64,000 nucleotides of DNA from an uncultured Kineothrix sp. (GCA_910588855.1 CAJUSR010000005.1:62001-126000), one strand, 5' to 3'. Counted from the stretch's first letter, positions 40,832 to 50,087 are shown. The notes: a model not told the origin generated them from the sequence alone. A program made the numbers and translations.

Positions 40832-40915
40832 TTAGTGTAATAATTACATGGTGCTAGCACCATGTAGATATGGCAGTCAAGGAGAAAATCTGTGATACCC
40901 GTATGATACCTGTTT
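40832..40915. repeat. 84-bp dispersed repeat, copy A, with 18-bp palindrome
   Basis: Contains CATGGTGCTAGCACCATG, a perfect palindrome. 77 of 84 positions match 44881-44964. Copy B adjoins a tyrosine integrase remnant, so this may be a relic of an integration-element end. Confidence 0.75.
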
Positions 40916-41050
40916 GCTTTGAAACTGTAAATACGGCGTAAAATACTAATATTATAGCTATGAAAACCCTTAAAAAGCAATCAAATATTTAACAATTATA
41001 TTATAGTTATAGGGAGTTCGAGTGATGAAAAATTTTACACATATTATTTT

Positions 41051-41084
41051 ATATGGCAGGTAGTTTATGGATTGCCTGCCATAT
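41051..41084 (+). terminator. Hairpin, copy 2 of the flank repeat
   Basis: ATATGGCAGG pairs perfectly with CCTGCCATAT, followed by TT. It is equivalent to 37250-37284, and like it lies upstream of a toxin-antitoxin operon. Confidence 0.6.
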
Positions 41085-41150
41085 TTGATATTATTTCATT
41101 TAGGCTTATTTGCAAAATTTTTTGTTGCCAGAAAATTATATACAAAATGA

Positions 41151-41179
41151 TTGACACCAAATATGACACCACATATAAT
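41151..41179 (+). promoter_or_regulatory. Promoter of the HicAB operon
   Basis: TTGACA (41151-41156), 17-base spacer, TATAAT (41174-41179): a consensus promoter 20 bases before the hicA ATG. Confidence 0.8.
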
Positions 41180-41199
41180 ATAGATAGGAGGTATTCAGA

Positions 41200-41457
41200 A
41201 TGTCAAAGTGGGATAAACTATTAGCACGTATTTGCACTTTATCAAAAGATATTCGGTTTGATGAATTGCGTAAGGTGTTAGAGAGCTATGGATATGAGAT
41301 GAATGCCCCAAGAAGTGGAAGCAGTCATTATACATTTAGAAAAAAGGGGTGTATGCCAATTACGATACCAAAACATGAGCCAATTAAGAAAGTTTATGTT
41401 GAGATGGTGAAACAGATCGTGGAAAGTGAGGAAAGAAACGATGAAAACGTTGAATGA
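41200..41457 (+). CDS. hicA: HicA family mRNA interferase toxin
   Basis: 85 residues; TAGGAGG upstream. The double-stranded-RNA-binding-like fold signature is GYEMNAPRSGSSHYTFRKKG, with catalytic His in SSHYTF, then ITIPKHEPIKKVYV. It cleaves mRNA. It overlaps hicB by 17 bases. The toxin-first order is normal for HicAB. Confidence 0.88.
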   Translation: MSKWDKLLARICTLSKDIRFDELRKVLESYGYEMNAPRSGSSHYTFRKKGCMPITIPKHEPIKKVYVEMVKQIVESEERNDENVE

Positions 41458-41803
41458 TTATATGGCAATGTCTTATCGGATGGAGATTGTGGAGGATAAG
41501 GATGAAGGTGGTTTTGTGGTTTCTTACCCCGATCTGCCGGGATGTATTACTTGTGGTGAAACAGTAGAAAAAGCGGTGATAAATGCAACAGATGCTAAGA
41601 GGGAATGGATTGAAGCTGCACTTGAAGAGGGGATTAAGATTAATGAACCAGACAACTTGGAAGATTATTCCGGGCAGTTTAAATTGAGATTACCTCGCAG
41701 CTTACATCGCCTATTGGCAGAGCATTCCAAAAGAGAAGGTATCAGTATGAATCAGTATTGTGTGTATCTTCTATCAAGAAATGATGCTGTTTATTCAAAG
41801 TAA
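41441..41803 (+). CDS. hicB: HicB family antitoxin
   Basis: 120 residues from ATG 41441. The N-terminal partial RNase H-like fold is clear (EDKDEGGFVVSYPDLPGCIT, GETVEKAVINATDAKREW). The C terminus (KLRLPRSLHRLLAEHSKREG, MNQYCVYLLSR) is a ribbon-helix-helix DNA-binding domain used for autoregulation. It binds and blocks HicA. Confidence 0.88.
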   Translation: MKTLNDYMAMSYRMEIVEDKDEGGFVVSYPDLPGCITCGETVEKAVINATDAKREWIEAALEEGIKINEPDNLEDYSGQFKLRLPRSLHRLLAEHSKREGISMNQYCVYLLSRNDAVYSK

Positions 41804-41827
41804 AACCAACAATATTATATTGAAAAG

Positions 41828-42262
41828 ATGGCAACATTTTGGCAACAGAAAATCAGTAAGCCAGAATAAATGATGTAATTGAAGTAAAAACAGGGGTGTA
41901 TTTGCACAAGGACTAAATAAATACAGTTAAGATTAGCAAAGAACACGCCGAGTTCGAGTAACGGACAAGATGCCGAAGATACTGATAAAATGGGCATTTC
42001 CGGGGTTGCTTTATGCCTGTTGGTCCTAAAATGGATCTAATTATTTGATGGATACTGGATTTGCGGCGGGTGTCATGATACCTGCTGGTGGGGAGCCGGA
42101 AACATTCTGTGTTGCATTTTAAAGGAATATTGGCTTCAATCTTCCTGCCGGATACGGTATATTGTAAACTGTAGACATAAAAGGAAGCAACCGCCCACAA
42201 AGTGGTTAGCCTCCGAAGTATAGCTCTTAAGTCTGCCTTCTACCGCCAAGTAACAAGGTAGG
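41828..42262. repeat. Flank repeat copy 2 (downstream of HicAB) with terminator
   Basis: Similar over its length to 37973-38384 downstream of YoeB. Here the 3' end is uninterrupted: AAGTCTGCCTT and AAGGTAGGCTT form a stem with two G-U pairs, a likely terminator. No gene seen. Confidence 0.75.
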
Positions 42263-42640
42263 CTTATTTATTTTCGCTTGTTGTTCCTATCTATAGTAGG
42301 CAAACCCAACAAGTTGCATATCACAATGCAAGAAAAAACGAGTCGACTAAAAATAACAGGCGAAAGACTTCGTATGCATCCATTTGCATCAACCTTCTCC
42401 ATGAATTTTGTTATTTACACAAGTGCGGGAGGCTTTCCACCTTGTAACACGGTTGTTCCGTGCTTCTAATAAAGTATAACTTCCGGCATCGGACAGTCTT
42501 TTTCCGATTTTGAAATTTAGGAAAATTTTTAACGGTGTAATCTATAAATATTGGATTGATTGAAAGCTATATTTTGCAGTATTAATGAAGAAAAGGACAT
42601 TCCTGAATCGGTTTCCCGGAATGCCCTTTTTTTGATTATA
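42263..42640. other. Intergenic region without a supported gene
   Basis: About 380 bases hold several small hairpins (CACGGTTGTTCCGTG near 42448; CATTCC/GGAATG with a T run near 42599-42632, a probable terminator). A short frame at 42278-42469 lacks a ribosome site and is not called. The density of hairpins suggests remnants of a structured element. Confidence 0.35.
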
Positions 42641-42796
42641 CTAGATGATTCCACATAATTCGGCCAAAAGCTGTATGCCGTCTTTCAGCCCATGCCGGTA
42701 CGCTATTGCGCCGTATACCGCGCCGCAATGATTGGTGGCAGAGATTGCCATGTCAATGATGGCTGTCTGCTTCCGGATAAGTTTAGCGTTGTCCAT
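42641..42796 (-). CDS. 51-residue protein on the minus strand, unknown
   Basis: Starts ATG at 42796 and ends TAG at 42643-42641: MDNAKLIRKQTAIIDMAISA, then TNHCGAVYGAIAYRHG and LLAELCGII. The regular amphipathic sequence looks like a real small helical protein. It has no obvious strong ribosome site, and the family is not recognised. Confidence 0.4.
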   Translation of the reverse strand: MDNAKLIRKQTAIIDMAISATNHCGAVYGAIAYRHGLKDGIQLLAELCGII

Positions 42797-42845
42797 TTTT
42801 TAAATGTGTTATTCTGCTGTTTCAGGGTGCTATGGCCTGTATTTT

Positions 42846-42898
42846 TAGTGGTAAATAAGGGATGAAAGGGGTATAATCAAAGGAACAAATAGGGGTTG
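42846..42898 (+). promoter_or_regulatory. 53-bp promoter-like repeat, copy 1
   Basis: Similar to 52953-53005 with a handful of differences. It contains GTATAATC, a good -10, with TAAATAAGGGATG upstream, and lies ahead of the small membrane-protein gene at 42913. Confidence 0.5.
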
Positions 42899-42912
42899 AA
42901 AGAGAGGGCGCC

Positions 42913-43074
42913 ATGAAAAAGACTGCTTTGGCATTAAGCATTATATTTATTATTTTAACTTTTATTGGTGCTGGATATGTTTTATATAATAGAGGACAGG
43001 TAAATGCAGGGTACGCCATTATTCCATTGGTATTTGCTCTTACCAGCATCGCCTTTTATCGAAATAGAAAATAA
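42913..43074 (+). CDS. 53-residue two-span membrane protein
   Basis: MKKTALALSIIFIILTFIGA, a short loop (NRGQVNAGYA), then IIPLVFALTSIAFY and a basic tail. GAAAGAGAGGG precedes the ATG, and a promoter-like repeat lies upstream. Function unknown. Confidence 0.55.
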   Translation: MKKTALALSIIFIILTFIGAGYVLYNRGQVNAGYAIIPLVFALTSIAFYRNRK

Positions 43075-43134
43075 CAATTTCACCTTCAACAGTGTGAGCA
43101 GAGTGAAAATTCGGGATTTACGGAGGAAAGAGCA

Positions 43135-43599
43135 TTGAATTTAACATATAAAAGGGCAACGATTGAGGACATAGATTTATTAACAGAAACAAGAATAGAA
43201 GTGTTAAGGGCAGCTAATAAATTATCTGATGATATTGATATGAGTGAAGTGGAAAAACAATCCTATGACTATTATAAAAAAGCTCTTTGTGATGGTACAC
43301 ATATCGCATATTTGATATTTGATGAAAATTATTTTATAGGTACTGGCGGTGTCAGTTTTTTTCAAGTAATGCCAACTTATCATAATCCAAGCGGAAAGAA
43401 AGCATATATAATGAATATGTATACACACCCCGATTACAGAAGAATGGGGATTGCATATAAAACACTGGATATGCTGATTAGCGATACTAAATGTAAGGGG
43501 ATTACCTCTATTTCTTTGGAAGCAACTGCTATGGGGCGTCCTTTGTATGAATAATATGGTTTTGTAAAAATGAATGATGAAATGGAATTGCCAGAATAA
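43135..43599 (+). pseudogene. GNAT acetyltransferase with premature stop
   Basis: TTG start at 43135 behind GGAGGAAAG. The GNAT core is recognisable: LTYKRATIEDIDLLTETRIE, the MNMYTHPDYRRMGIAYKTLD acetyl-CoA loop and SISLEATAMGRPLYE. A TAA at 43552-43554 cuts the protein at 139 residues. The frame then continues YGFVKMNDEMELPE to a second TAA at 43599, the expected C terminus (PLYEKYGFVKM). One base change (AAA to TAA) explains it. Confidence 0.75.
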
Positions 43600-43658
43600 C
43601 AAATTCTAAATTTGTCGGGAAGTTGCAGGTAGCGTAAAATCGGTGTTTGGAGGAATGA

Positions 43659-44717
43659 ATGTCAAGAAAAATTATAGAGATAAAACATCATCTTTCAAGT
43701 GGAGGCTGTATGTGTAGTGGAATTGAGGATTTATATGCAACAAGGACAAATCAATCCATTCCAGAGGGTCTTCTTCTTGCATTGGGAAGTTTTTGTGAAA
43801 CCGTTTTCATTAAAATGAATAATAGTGAAAAGCCATATATGTTCAGCGCAAATGATGCAAAACCAAAAACAGTATATGAAAATTTAAAAGAAGAATTGGG
43901 GTTAGATTATAAAATTATTGGTGGAACAACTGTAAAATATGCCAAAAAGTCTATCAAAAAAGAAATTGATGAAGGCAATCCTGTTGTTTTAGGTCCATTG
44001 GATATGTTTTATTTGCCCTATCTGAAAATGTACCATGCTGAACATATACCTATACATTATGTGATGGTGACTGGATATGATGAAGAAAAGGATTGTGTTT
44101 TGATATATGATTGCGACCCGGAAGAGATGATAGAACTTGCCATTAGTGATTTAGAACTGGCTTGGGATATTGAGAAAAATGGGGTGGGCGATAAAAACGG
44201 ATTTATAAAGATTCGGTTAGGTGACAATCTGCCCGATAAATATACACTTAGCTGTAATTGCCTGTTGAAAAAAGCAGAAAGACAGTTTAGAGAAAAACCG
44301 AATATTCTTGGAATTTCTGCCTACGAAAAAATTGCAAAAGAACTTCCGAAATGGAAAAAGAAATTTTCAGAAGAAGTTTACAGAAAAGCCCTTATTTCTA
44401 TTACTGAATATATGGGGAAAGTGCCTAAAGTGCCAAATGAGATTATGGGAGTGAAAGAAGCTGATATACCATACTGTGCAAATTATGACAGGCTTGCAGA
44501 GATTCTCCATAAATTAGGACAGGAATATAAGCAGGATAATTGGCTAAAGTCTGCGGAATTGTTTGATAAATGTGGGAAAAATATTGAAACGATTGTTACA
44601 TATGTTGTGCAGTATTGCTGTAATGATGTTGACAGAATAGATGAACTACCTAATTTGTTCCTTGAAAATGCTAATTATGCAAAAGAAGCCTATCGGTTCA
44701 TTCAAGACACAAAATAA
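43659..44717 (+). CDS. BtrH-like (butirosin biosynthesis H N-terminal domain) protein
   Basis: 352 residues; TTGGAGGAATGA upstream. The N terminus (IKHHLSSGGCMCSGIEDLY) fits the BtrH_N domain, with a candidate catalytic Cys, followed by GGTTVKYAKKSIKKEIDEGN and HYVMVTGYDEEKDCVLIYDCD, which resemble a papain-like peptidase/acyltransferase fold. The C terminus (240-352) is helical, like DUF4872. BtrH transfers an acyl group from a carrier protein. No biosynthetic genes are adjacent, so the substrate is unknown. Confidence 0.7.
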   Translation: MSRKIIEIKHHLSSGGCMCSGIEDLYATRTNQSIPEGLLLALGSFCETVFIKMNNSEKPYMFSANDAKPKTVYENLKEELGLDYKIIGGTTVKYAKKSIKKEIDEGNPVVLGPLDMFYLPYLKMYHAEHIPIHYVMVTGYDEEKDCVLIYDCDPEEMIELAISDLELAWDIEKNGVGDKNGFIKIRLGDNLPDKYTLSCNCLLKKAERQFREKPNILGISAYEKIAKELPKWKKKFSEEVYRKALISITEYMGKVPKVPNEIMGVKEADIPYCANYDRLAEILHKLGQEYKQDNWLKSAELFDKCGKNIETIVTYVVQYCCNDVDRIDELPNLFLENANYAKEAYRFIQDTK

Positions 44718-44880
44718 GTTCCGATTTGTAGGGGAGGTGGAAAAAGTATTGTTGCGCTTAGGGGATTTTGAACGCTTATTTTATAAGGGATTCAGCAGTA
44801 AAAATGATGATTGCAGTATCTTGTGCCATTATCACCGGGATAGGTGGTATGTTGCGTAATGGGAGCGATTATATTTTCCG

Positions 44881-44964
44881 TTAATGCAATAATTACATAG
44901 TGCTAACACCATGTAGATATGGCAGTCAAGAAGAAAATCTGTGATACCCGCACGATACCTGTTT
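44881..44964. repeat. 84-bp dispersed repeat, copy B
   Basis: Matches 40832-40915 at 77 of 84 positions; the palindrome has decayed to ACATAGTGCTAACACCATGT. It runs into the 3' end of the integrase remnant. Confidence 0.75.
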
Positions 44965-45320
44965 AATCTGAAACTCATGCTCCAGACAATCGGCAACGGC
45001 CAGAGGGAAGAAGCCGAGTTCTATTAACAGGCTTGCGTGGGAATACCGGATATCATGCAAACGGATGCGCTTTACTTCCCCGTCTTTCGTTCCCCTTACC
45101 ATTTCATGTTCAAAGAAAGATTTTGTATAGGGGAAAAGTCTGCCATGCTTATGTATGCCATAAAGGCGTTCTGTATAGCTTTTTAGTTCATCACGCAGAA
45201 ATCCGGCATGGGCACGGTAAGGATGCTCTTAGGCGTTTTGGAAAGAGTGATAACGTCCTTTCCGTTTAGATGCTGGTACGATTCCGGTCAATTCAACTTC
45301 CACTCCAAATATTCATTCAG
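44940..45320 (-). pseudogene. Tyrosine recombinase (integrase) remnant
   Basis: On the minus strand the sequence encodes VELTGIVPASKRKGRYHSFQ, then after a frame change DELKSYTERLYGIHKHGRLF and RIRLHDIRYSHASLLIELGF. The last is the HxLRHSHASLLIE box of phage/Tn916-type integrases. At least two frame changes and loss of the N terminus show it is dead. It marks a former mobile element at this site. Confidence 0.8.
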
Positions 45321-45461
45321 GTGGGTGCTGCTTACTATACATTATACGATAAAACCCATAATCAGTTATGCAATATATTCATAAATAATGCAGGAGGATT
45401 TGGAAAATACGCAACTTTGACACATCTTTTTGATATTATAAACACATTGGAGGTTTTTGTG

Positions 45462-46111
45462 ATGAAAGTTTTAATTGTAGAAGATGATGAATCTATTGCA
45501 AATTTAGTAAAGATAAACCTGACGGCAGAAGGATACCACTGTGCCTGTGCTTATGATGGAAAAGCAGGGGCGGATTATCTGGAAAAAGAAGTTTTTGATT
45601 TAATTCTGTTGGATATTATGCTGCCAGAGATTGATGGGTATGAACTGCTGGAATATATCAAACCTTTTGGAACACTTTTATGACAGCAAAAGGCGCAGTA
45701 AATGACCGTATCCGTGGATTGAAGCTGGGGGCGGATGACTATATCATAAAACCATTCCAGATAGGGGAACTGCTCGCCCGTGTAGAGGCGCTGCTTCGGA
45801 GATATGGGAAGATTAATAAAAAGCTGTCCTTTGAAGATGTGGAGATTGACATGGTATCAAGGACGGTTACGAAATCAGGGGAAATGGTAGAACTGACATT
45901 CAAGGAATTTGACCTGCTGGTGGAGCTGGTGCAGAACAAAGGCGCTGCCCTATACCGTGACAGACTGTATGAAAAGATATGGGGAGAGGTGTTCATGGGG
46001 GATACCCGTACACTGGATTCCCATATCCAGCGGCTTCGGAGGAAGCTGAACTGGGAGAAACATATTAAGACAGTATTCCGTGTGGGATATCGGCTGGAGG
46101 AAAGTCCATGA
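45462..46111 (+). pseudogene. OmpR-family response regulator broken by a small deletion
   Basis: ATG 45462 (GGAGG upstream) begins KVLIVEDDESIANLVKINL with phospho-acceptor Asp in LILLDIMLPEIDGYE. After KPFG the expected strand (xPVIFMTAK) is missing about 7 bases near 45670-45677 and the frame ends at 45683. A second frame from ATG 45680 (ATGA overlap) continues MTAKGAVNDRIRGLKLGADD with the conserved Lys in IIKPF, then a winged-helix domain (LTFKEFDLLVELVQNKG, DSHIQRLRRKL). Two half-proteins could be made by coupled initiation, but the receiver would be split. Confidence 0.8.
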
Positions 46112-47511
46112 AATTATTCCACAAGATATTCCTTTGCTTTGTACTGCTCTTTGGGATTGCATTTCAAGCCGCAGGATTTCTGCTGGTAAACTATGCTTAT
46201 GGGAATGCCATAGAGCAGGAGAAAAAATATGCCTTTCAGGAATTTCAGCAGAACAAGTATATCTTACAGTCAATCCTGTATCTGGAGCCGGAACTATTTG
46301 AAAACGGTGCAGACAGCCTGCACAATATGGCAGGGAGATTCACTGCTCCCGTTGCCCTTTTTAGCGAGGATGGGGTGTGCATCTTTTCCAATACAAGCAT
46401 GCAGCCTGATTTTTTTATTTTTACCGGGGAGGAGGATGATCGGATAGCTTTTCAGATATTCCGGGAAGGGGAGGAAAGCGATATTTTTGTATATGGTTGT
46501 ATAGCGCAGGGGGATAGGAAGGCCTTCCTGGTCACGGAGACGGACATCAGTTCCGTGGTGGTTGCCCAAAAAGGTATGATTGCCTATTTTCAAAGGATAT
46601 ATATAGCCATTCTGTGTATCAGTTCCCCGGTAATCTTCCTGCTGACAAGGGCTCTGACAGGTTCCATTAAAAAAGTGGGGAAAGCGGCAAGAAGGATTGC
46701 AAAGGGAAATTATTCCGAGAGAATCGGCATAGAGGGGAAGGACGAGATTTGTGAGCTGGCTTCCGACTTTGACCAGATGGTCCGGCAGGTAGAGGAAAAA
46801 GTTGCAGAGTTATCCGATGTGGCAAGGCAGAAGGAGGATTTTGCTGCAAACTTTGCCCATGAGTTGAAGACACCGCTGACGTCAGTGATAGGTTACGCAG
46901 ATATGTTGTATCGCCGGGAGCTGCCAAGGGAAGAAGTAAAGAGTGCAGCCGAGTATATCTTGAGTGAAGGTATGAGGCTGGAATCCCTGTCCTTAAAGCT
47001 GATGGATTTGTTTGTACTGGATAAACAGGATTTCCTTTTGGAGAGGATGTCTGCAGAGGAAATGTTTGAAAACCTTGCGCAGGGCATAGGGCCTGTATGC
47101 AGGAAGCATGGGGCAGAGCTGCATATGGAAATAGAGGATAGCATGATAGAAGTGGACTATGACCTGTTTAAGACCATGATTTTAAACCTTGTAGACAACG
47201 CAGTCAAGGCAGACTGCAGGGATGTATGGATCAGCGGAACACGGGGAAAGGATACCTACCTGATTAAGATTAGAGATAACGGAAAAGGGATTCCGCCAAA
47301 AGAACTGGGGCGTATAACAGAGGCTTTTTATATGGTGGATAAGTCCCGTTCCAGGAAACAGCATGGGGCAGGGCTGGGGATGGCCTTGGTATCAAAGATT
47401 GTGAGGATACACAGGGCGGAGATGGAGATAGAAAGCGATGGGAAGATGGGTACGGTAGTCAGCATTGGATTCCCACTGCATAAAGGAGGCGCAGATGAAG
47501 AAAACATATAA
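46108..47511 (+). CDS. Sensor histidine kinase
   Basis: 467 residues, ATGA overlap with the response regulator. Two membrane spans (about 5-28 and 163-182) bracket an extracellular sensor domain. HAMP follows (ARRIAKGNYSERI), then the H-box FAHELKTPLTSVIGY with His251, N-box (LNLVDNAVKA), G1 box (IRDNGKGIPP) and G2 box (GAGLGMAL). Intact, but its cognate regulator is frame-broken. Likely controlled the ABC transporter genes downstream. Confidence 0.9.
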   Translation: MKLFHKIFLCFVLLFGIAFQAAGFLLVNYAYGNAIEQEKKYAFQEFQQNKYILQSILYLEPELFENGADSLHNMAGRFTAPVALFSEDGVCIFSNTSMQPDFFIFTGEEDDRIAFQIFREGEESDIFVYGCIAQGDRKAFLVTETDISSVVVAQKGMIAYFQRIYIAILCISSPVIFLLTRALTGSIKKVGKAARRIAKGNYSERIGIEGKDEICELASDFDQMVRQVEEKVAELSDVARQKEDFAANFAHELKTPLTSVIGYADMLYRRELPREEVKSAAEYILSEGMRLESLSLKLMDLFVLDKQDFLLERMSAEEMFENLAQGIGPVCRKHGAELHMEIEDSMIEVDYDLFKTMILNLVDNAVKADCRDVWISGTRGKDTYLIKIRDNGKGIPPKELGRITEAFYMVDKSRSRKQHGAGLGMALVSKIVRIHRAEMEIESDGKMGTVVSIGFPLHKGGADEENI

Positions 47512-48304
47512 ATATACGTTTCTCACCATGTTCCTTGCATTGGCCTTTATCTTTGGCAGTATGGCGGTCATGAACTTTATATTATACATAAGAGAAGACC
47601 AGTTTTTGTCGGAAAGCGGGATGGCAGTAGTGGAATCGCCAGTCCGCTCATGGCAGGGGTGGGGAGATGAACCGGATGCGAAGGAGGATGGAGAAAGATA
47701 TTCCCTTACAACGGTGCAGGTGAGGGATGCTATGGAAAGCTGGAATCAGCGGCTGGGGGAGACGCTTCATGATCCGGTAGAAGGGCAGGTTTCCATGAAG
47801 GAAGCGGTCCGGGAAGGGGAAGAATGGCTGATATCAATGGGAATAGAGGAAACCCAGGGAGCAGAGGATAGGCTGAAATTGGTAAAAGCGGTGCTGGGCG
47901 TTGGTACACAAAAGGGTTCGTCAAAAGTGCAGATGGAGCCTTATTACAGTTTTTGGACAGTGCATTTTTCAGGTTCCTATACAGATGCAGTTGTATATTT
48001 GAATGCGGTCACCGGCAGGGTATGGAGAGCGGAGGTCACCTTGTATGATAATTTTTTGGAGGAACTGCCCTGTGAAAAACTGGGACAGTTTGTAGAATTG
48101 GCAGGCCTGCCGGTAACGGATGGAGTTGCAGAGATAAATAAAGAAAAAACGCAGGCAGTCCTTGTGGTGGAAGACGGTCTGCTGTATGCAGGGCTTGATT
48201 ATCAGAATGTAGCCCTTGGGGATAATGCTGTGGTAGAGTATACCAACAGGGAGCTGTTTCATGACAGATATGTGGTGATTACATATGAAATATTGACAGA
48301 TTAA
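47495..48304 (+). CDS. Membrane-anchored extracellular protein of the TCS/ABC operon
   Basis: 269 residues from ATG 47495 (AAAGGAGG upstream), overlapping the kinase gene by 17 bases. One N-terminal membrane anchor (about 9-31), then an extracellular domain with SLTTVQVRDAMESWNQRLGE and a beta-rich second half (SFWTVHFSGSYTDAVVYLN, TGRVWRAEV), reminiscent of PepSY-like regulators. Function unknown; a terminator follows. Confidence 0.6.
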   Translation: MKKTYKYTFLTMFLALAFIFGSMAVMNFILYIREDQFLSESGMAVVESPVRSWQGWGDEPDAKEDGERYSLTTVQVRDAMESWNQRLGETLHDPVEGQVSMKEAVREGEEWLISMGIEETQGAEDRLKLVKAVLGVGTQKGSSKVQMEPYYSFWTVHFSGSYTDAVVYLNAVTGRVWRAEVTLYDNFLEELPCEKLGQFVELAGLPVTDGVAEINKEKTQAVLVVEDGLLYAGLDYQNVALGDNAVVEYTNRELFHDRYVVITYEILTD

Positions 48305-48347
48305 AAATATTACATCAATAACACATCTATAACGTAAAAATAACACA

Positions 48348-48392
48348 ACACCCGTTTAGGATAGTATATATCCTGGACGGGTGTTTTTGTAT
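48348..48392 (+). terminator. Strong intrinsic terminator
   Basis: ACACCCGT and a matching GGATA arm pair with TATCC and ACGGGTGT around a short loop, followed by TTTTTGT. It separates the sensor part from the transporter part. Confidence 0.85.
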
Positions 48393-48461
48393 CAACAAGC
48401 TGCCCCCGGAGCGTGGCAGCGTCTTATGGGCAGGTAATCTATCAGAACAGGAGGTAATGGG

Positions 48462-49347
48462 ATGGAATCAAATATGGAATTGCAGGTGGAACATCTATGC
48501 AAATCTTACAGAAAAAAAAGCGTTGAAGGATGTCAGCTTTACACTCCGAAAAGGGATTTACGGGCTGTTGGGAGAAAACGGTGCGGGAAAAAGTACCCTT
48601 ATGCGGATGATGGCTACGGTAGACTTTCCTTCAAAAGGAAACATCCGGTATGGGGGGAAGGATATTTTTGGCATGGATGAAGGATACCGCAGCCTGATTG
48701 GGTATATGCCACAGGATTATAGTGTTTATCCCGGATTTACGGCAAAAGATTTTCTGGAATATATGGGTGTCTTGAAAGGGATACCGAAAACAAAGCTGAA
48801 GGACAGAATTATGGAAATCCTTGAATTTGTGGACCTGTCAAAAGCGGCAGACAAGAAAGTGAAGACTTTTTCGGGCGGCATGAAGCGGAGGATAGGGATT
48901 GCACAGGCGATTATCAACGAACCGGAGATACTGATATTGGATGAACCGACTGCCGGGCTTGATCCGAGAGAGCGCATCCGTTTTTCCAATATTATCAGTG
49001 ATATGGGCAAGGATAAGATTGTGCTGCTGTCTACCCATATTGTGTCAGACATTGAAGCGGCCGCCACGGAGCTTGTAGTGGTAAAGAAAGGGAAGGTTTT
49101 GGAGACTGGGAACGTGGATGAACTGGTTCAGAAAGTCCGGGGGCAGGTCTGGGAAACAGTAGTCAGCCAGAAGGTATACCAGCAACTCAGGAAAGAGCGC
49201 TCTGTCATCCATTTAAAGCAGGTTGGAAGGGAAGTGCAGGTGCGTTTTATCGGGGAGGAATATCCGGAGGCAGAGGGCAGCCGGGCAGAGCCCACACTGG
49301 AAGATTACTATGTTTTTGCAGGCGGGATTATGGAAGAAAATTCTTGA
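48462..49347 (+). pseudogene. ABC transporter ATPase with N-terminal frameshift at an A8 run
   Basis: The expected start is ATG 48462 (MESNMELQVEHLCKSYRKK); at A8 (48512-48519) the frame shifts by one base and the rest (KALKDVSFTLRKGIYGLLGE onward) is in another frame. The remainder is a complete ATPase: Walker A GENGAGKST, Q-loop MPQDYSVYPGFTAKD, signature SGGMKRR, Walker B ILILDEPTAGLD, switch His in LLSTHIV. An uninterrupted reading from ATG 48457 gives an unnatural first 21 residues, so it may still produce ATPase. Replication or RNA-polymerase slippage at A8 could restore the frame. Confidence 0.75.
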
Positions 49348-49367
49348 TGGAAAGAGAGGAACAGGAA

Positions 49368-50087
49368 ATGAAGAATAAAAAAGTGTCTTCGACACTTCAT
49401 CAATTTATTTCCTTCTGGCGAAGGAATTTCCTATATGGTAAGCAATTGTTTATAACAATGGTGGCATTTGCAGTGGTCATGGGTCTGGCAGGATGTGCAA
49501 AGGAAAGCGGGAATGAACCGGGTGCGCCGATGCGGATAGAATCATCTGTCATAAGAGAGGAAAGGGAAAATAAAGAGGATGCAGATGCTTCTGATACACA
49601 GATGCAGGTATCGTTCCCGGAGAATAATGAGGGCAGTGTGGAAAAACAGACAGATGCGCAGCTGGAGGAGGAACTGAAAAATTACCGTCAAGAGCGGGAG
49701 GATATGATTCAGGAGGCTAACGGCCTGGTGGAAGGAGGTTCACCGGATGAGGACAATTATTCCTTCGATATGTCCGGATTATTTTATACAAGCAGGTTTG
49801 ACACACGGGAAACTACGGAAGCTTATGCTGCCGCACGGATTTATGTGACAGATATACTTGGGCTCAAACCAAGGACAAAGATGGTGACTTATATGTGTAT
49901 CGATCCGAGAGTGCTGGCGATTTATGATGACGAGGATAAAGGTGTTGCAGCAGGGTATGACAGCAGTAATATTTTTGTCTGCGAATACTGCAATGGAGAT
50001 GGTGTTTGGCAGTACCTGATTCTTGTCCGTGACGGTAAGAGCGGCGCATGGAGCGTAATCCATGATGGAAGCAGTTATAAGGAATAG
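49368..50087 (+). CDS. Lipoprotein of the ABC operon
   Basis: 239 residues from ATG 49368 (AGAGAGGA upstream); ATG 49347 is an alternative. A long basic N-region leads to a signal with lipobox GLAGC (Cys about residue 43). An acidic linker and coiled coil (EEELKNYRQEREDMIQEAN) precede a C-terminal domain (AAARIYVTDILGLKPRTKMV). Likely a membrane-tethered accessory protein; no family recognised. Confidence 0.65.
   Translation: MKNKKVSSTLHQFISFWRRNFLYGKQLFITMVAFAVVMGLAGCAKESGNEPGAPMRIESSVIREERENKEDADASDTQMQVSFPENNEGSVEKQTDAQLEEELKNYRQEREDMIQEANGLVEGGSPDEDNYSFDMSGLFYTSRFDTRETTEAYAAARIYVTDILGLKPRTKMVTYMCIDPRVLAIYDDEDKGVAAGYDSSNIFVCEYCNGDGVWQYLILVRDGKSGAWSVIHDGSSYKE

Noticed and set aside
42278..42469. 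63-codon plus-strand frame in the intergenic region after HicAB
   Set aside because: No ribosome site and no protein-like composition.
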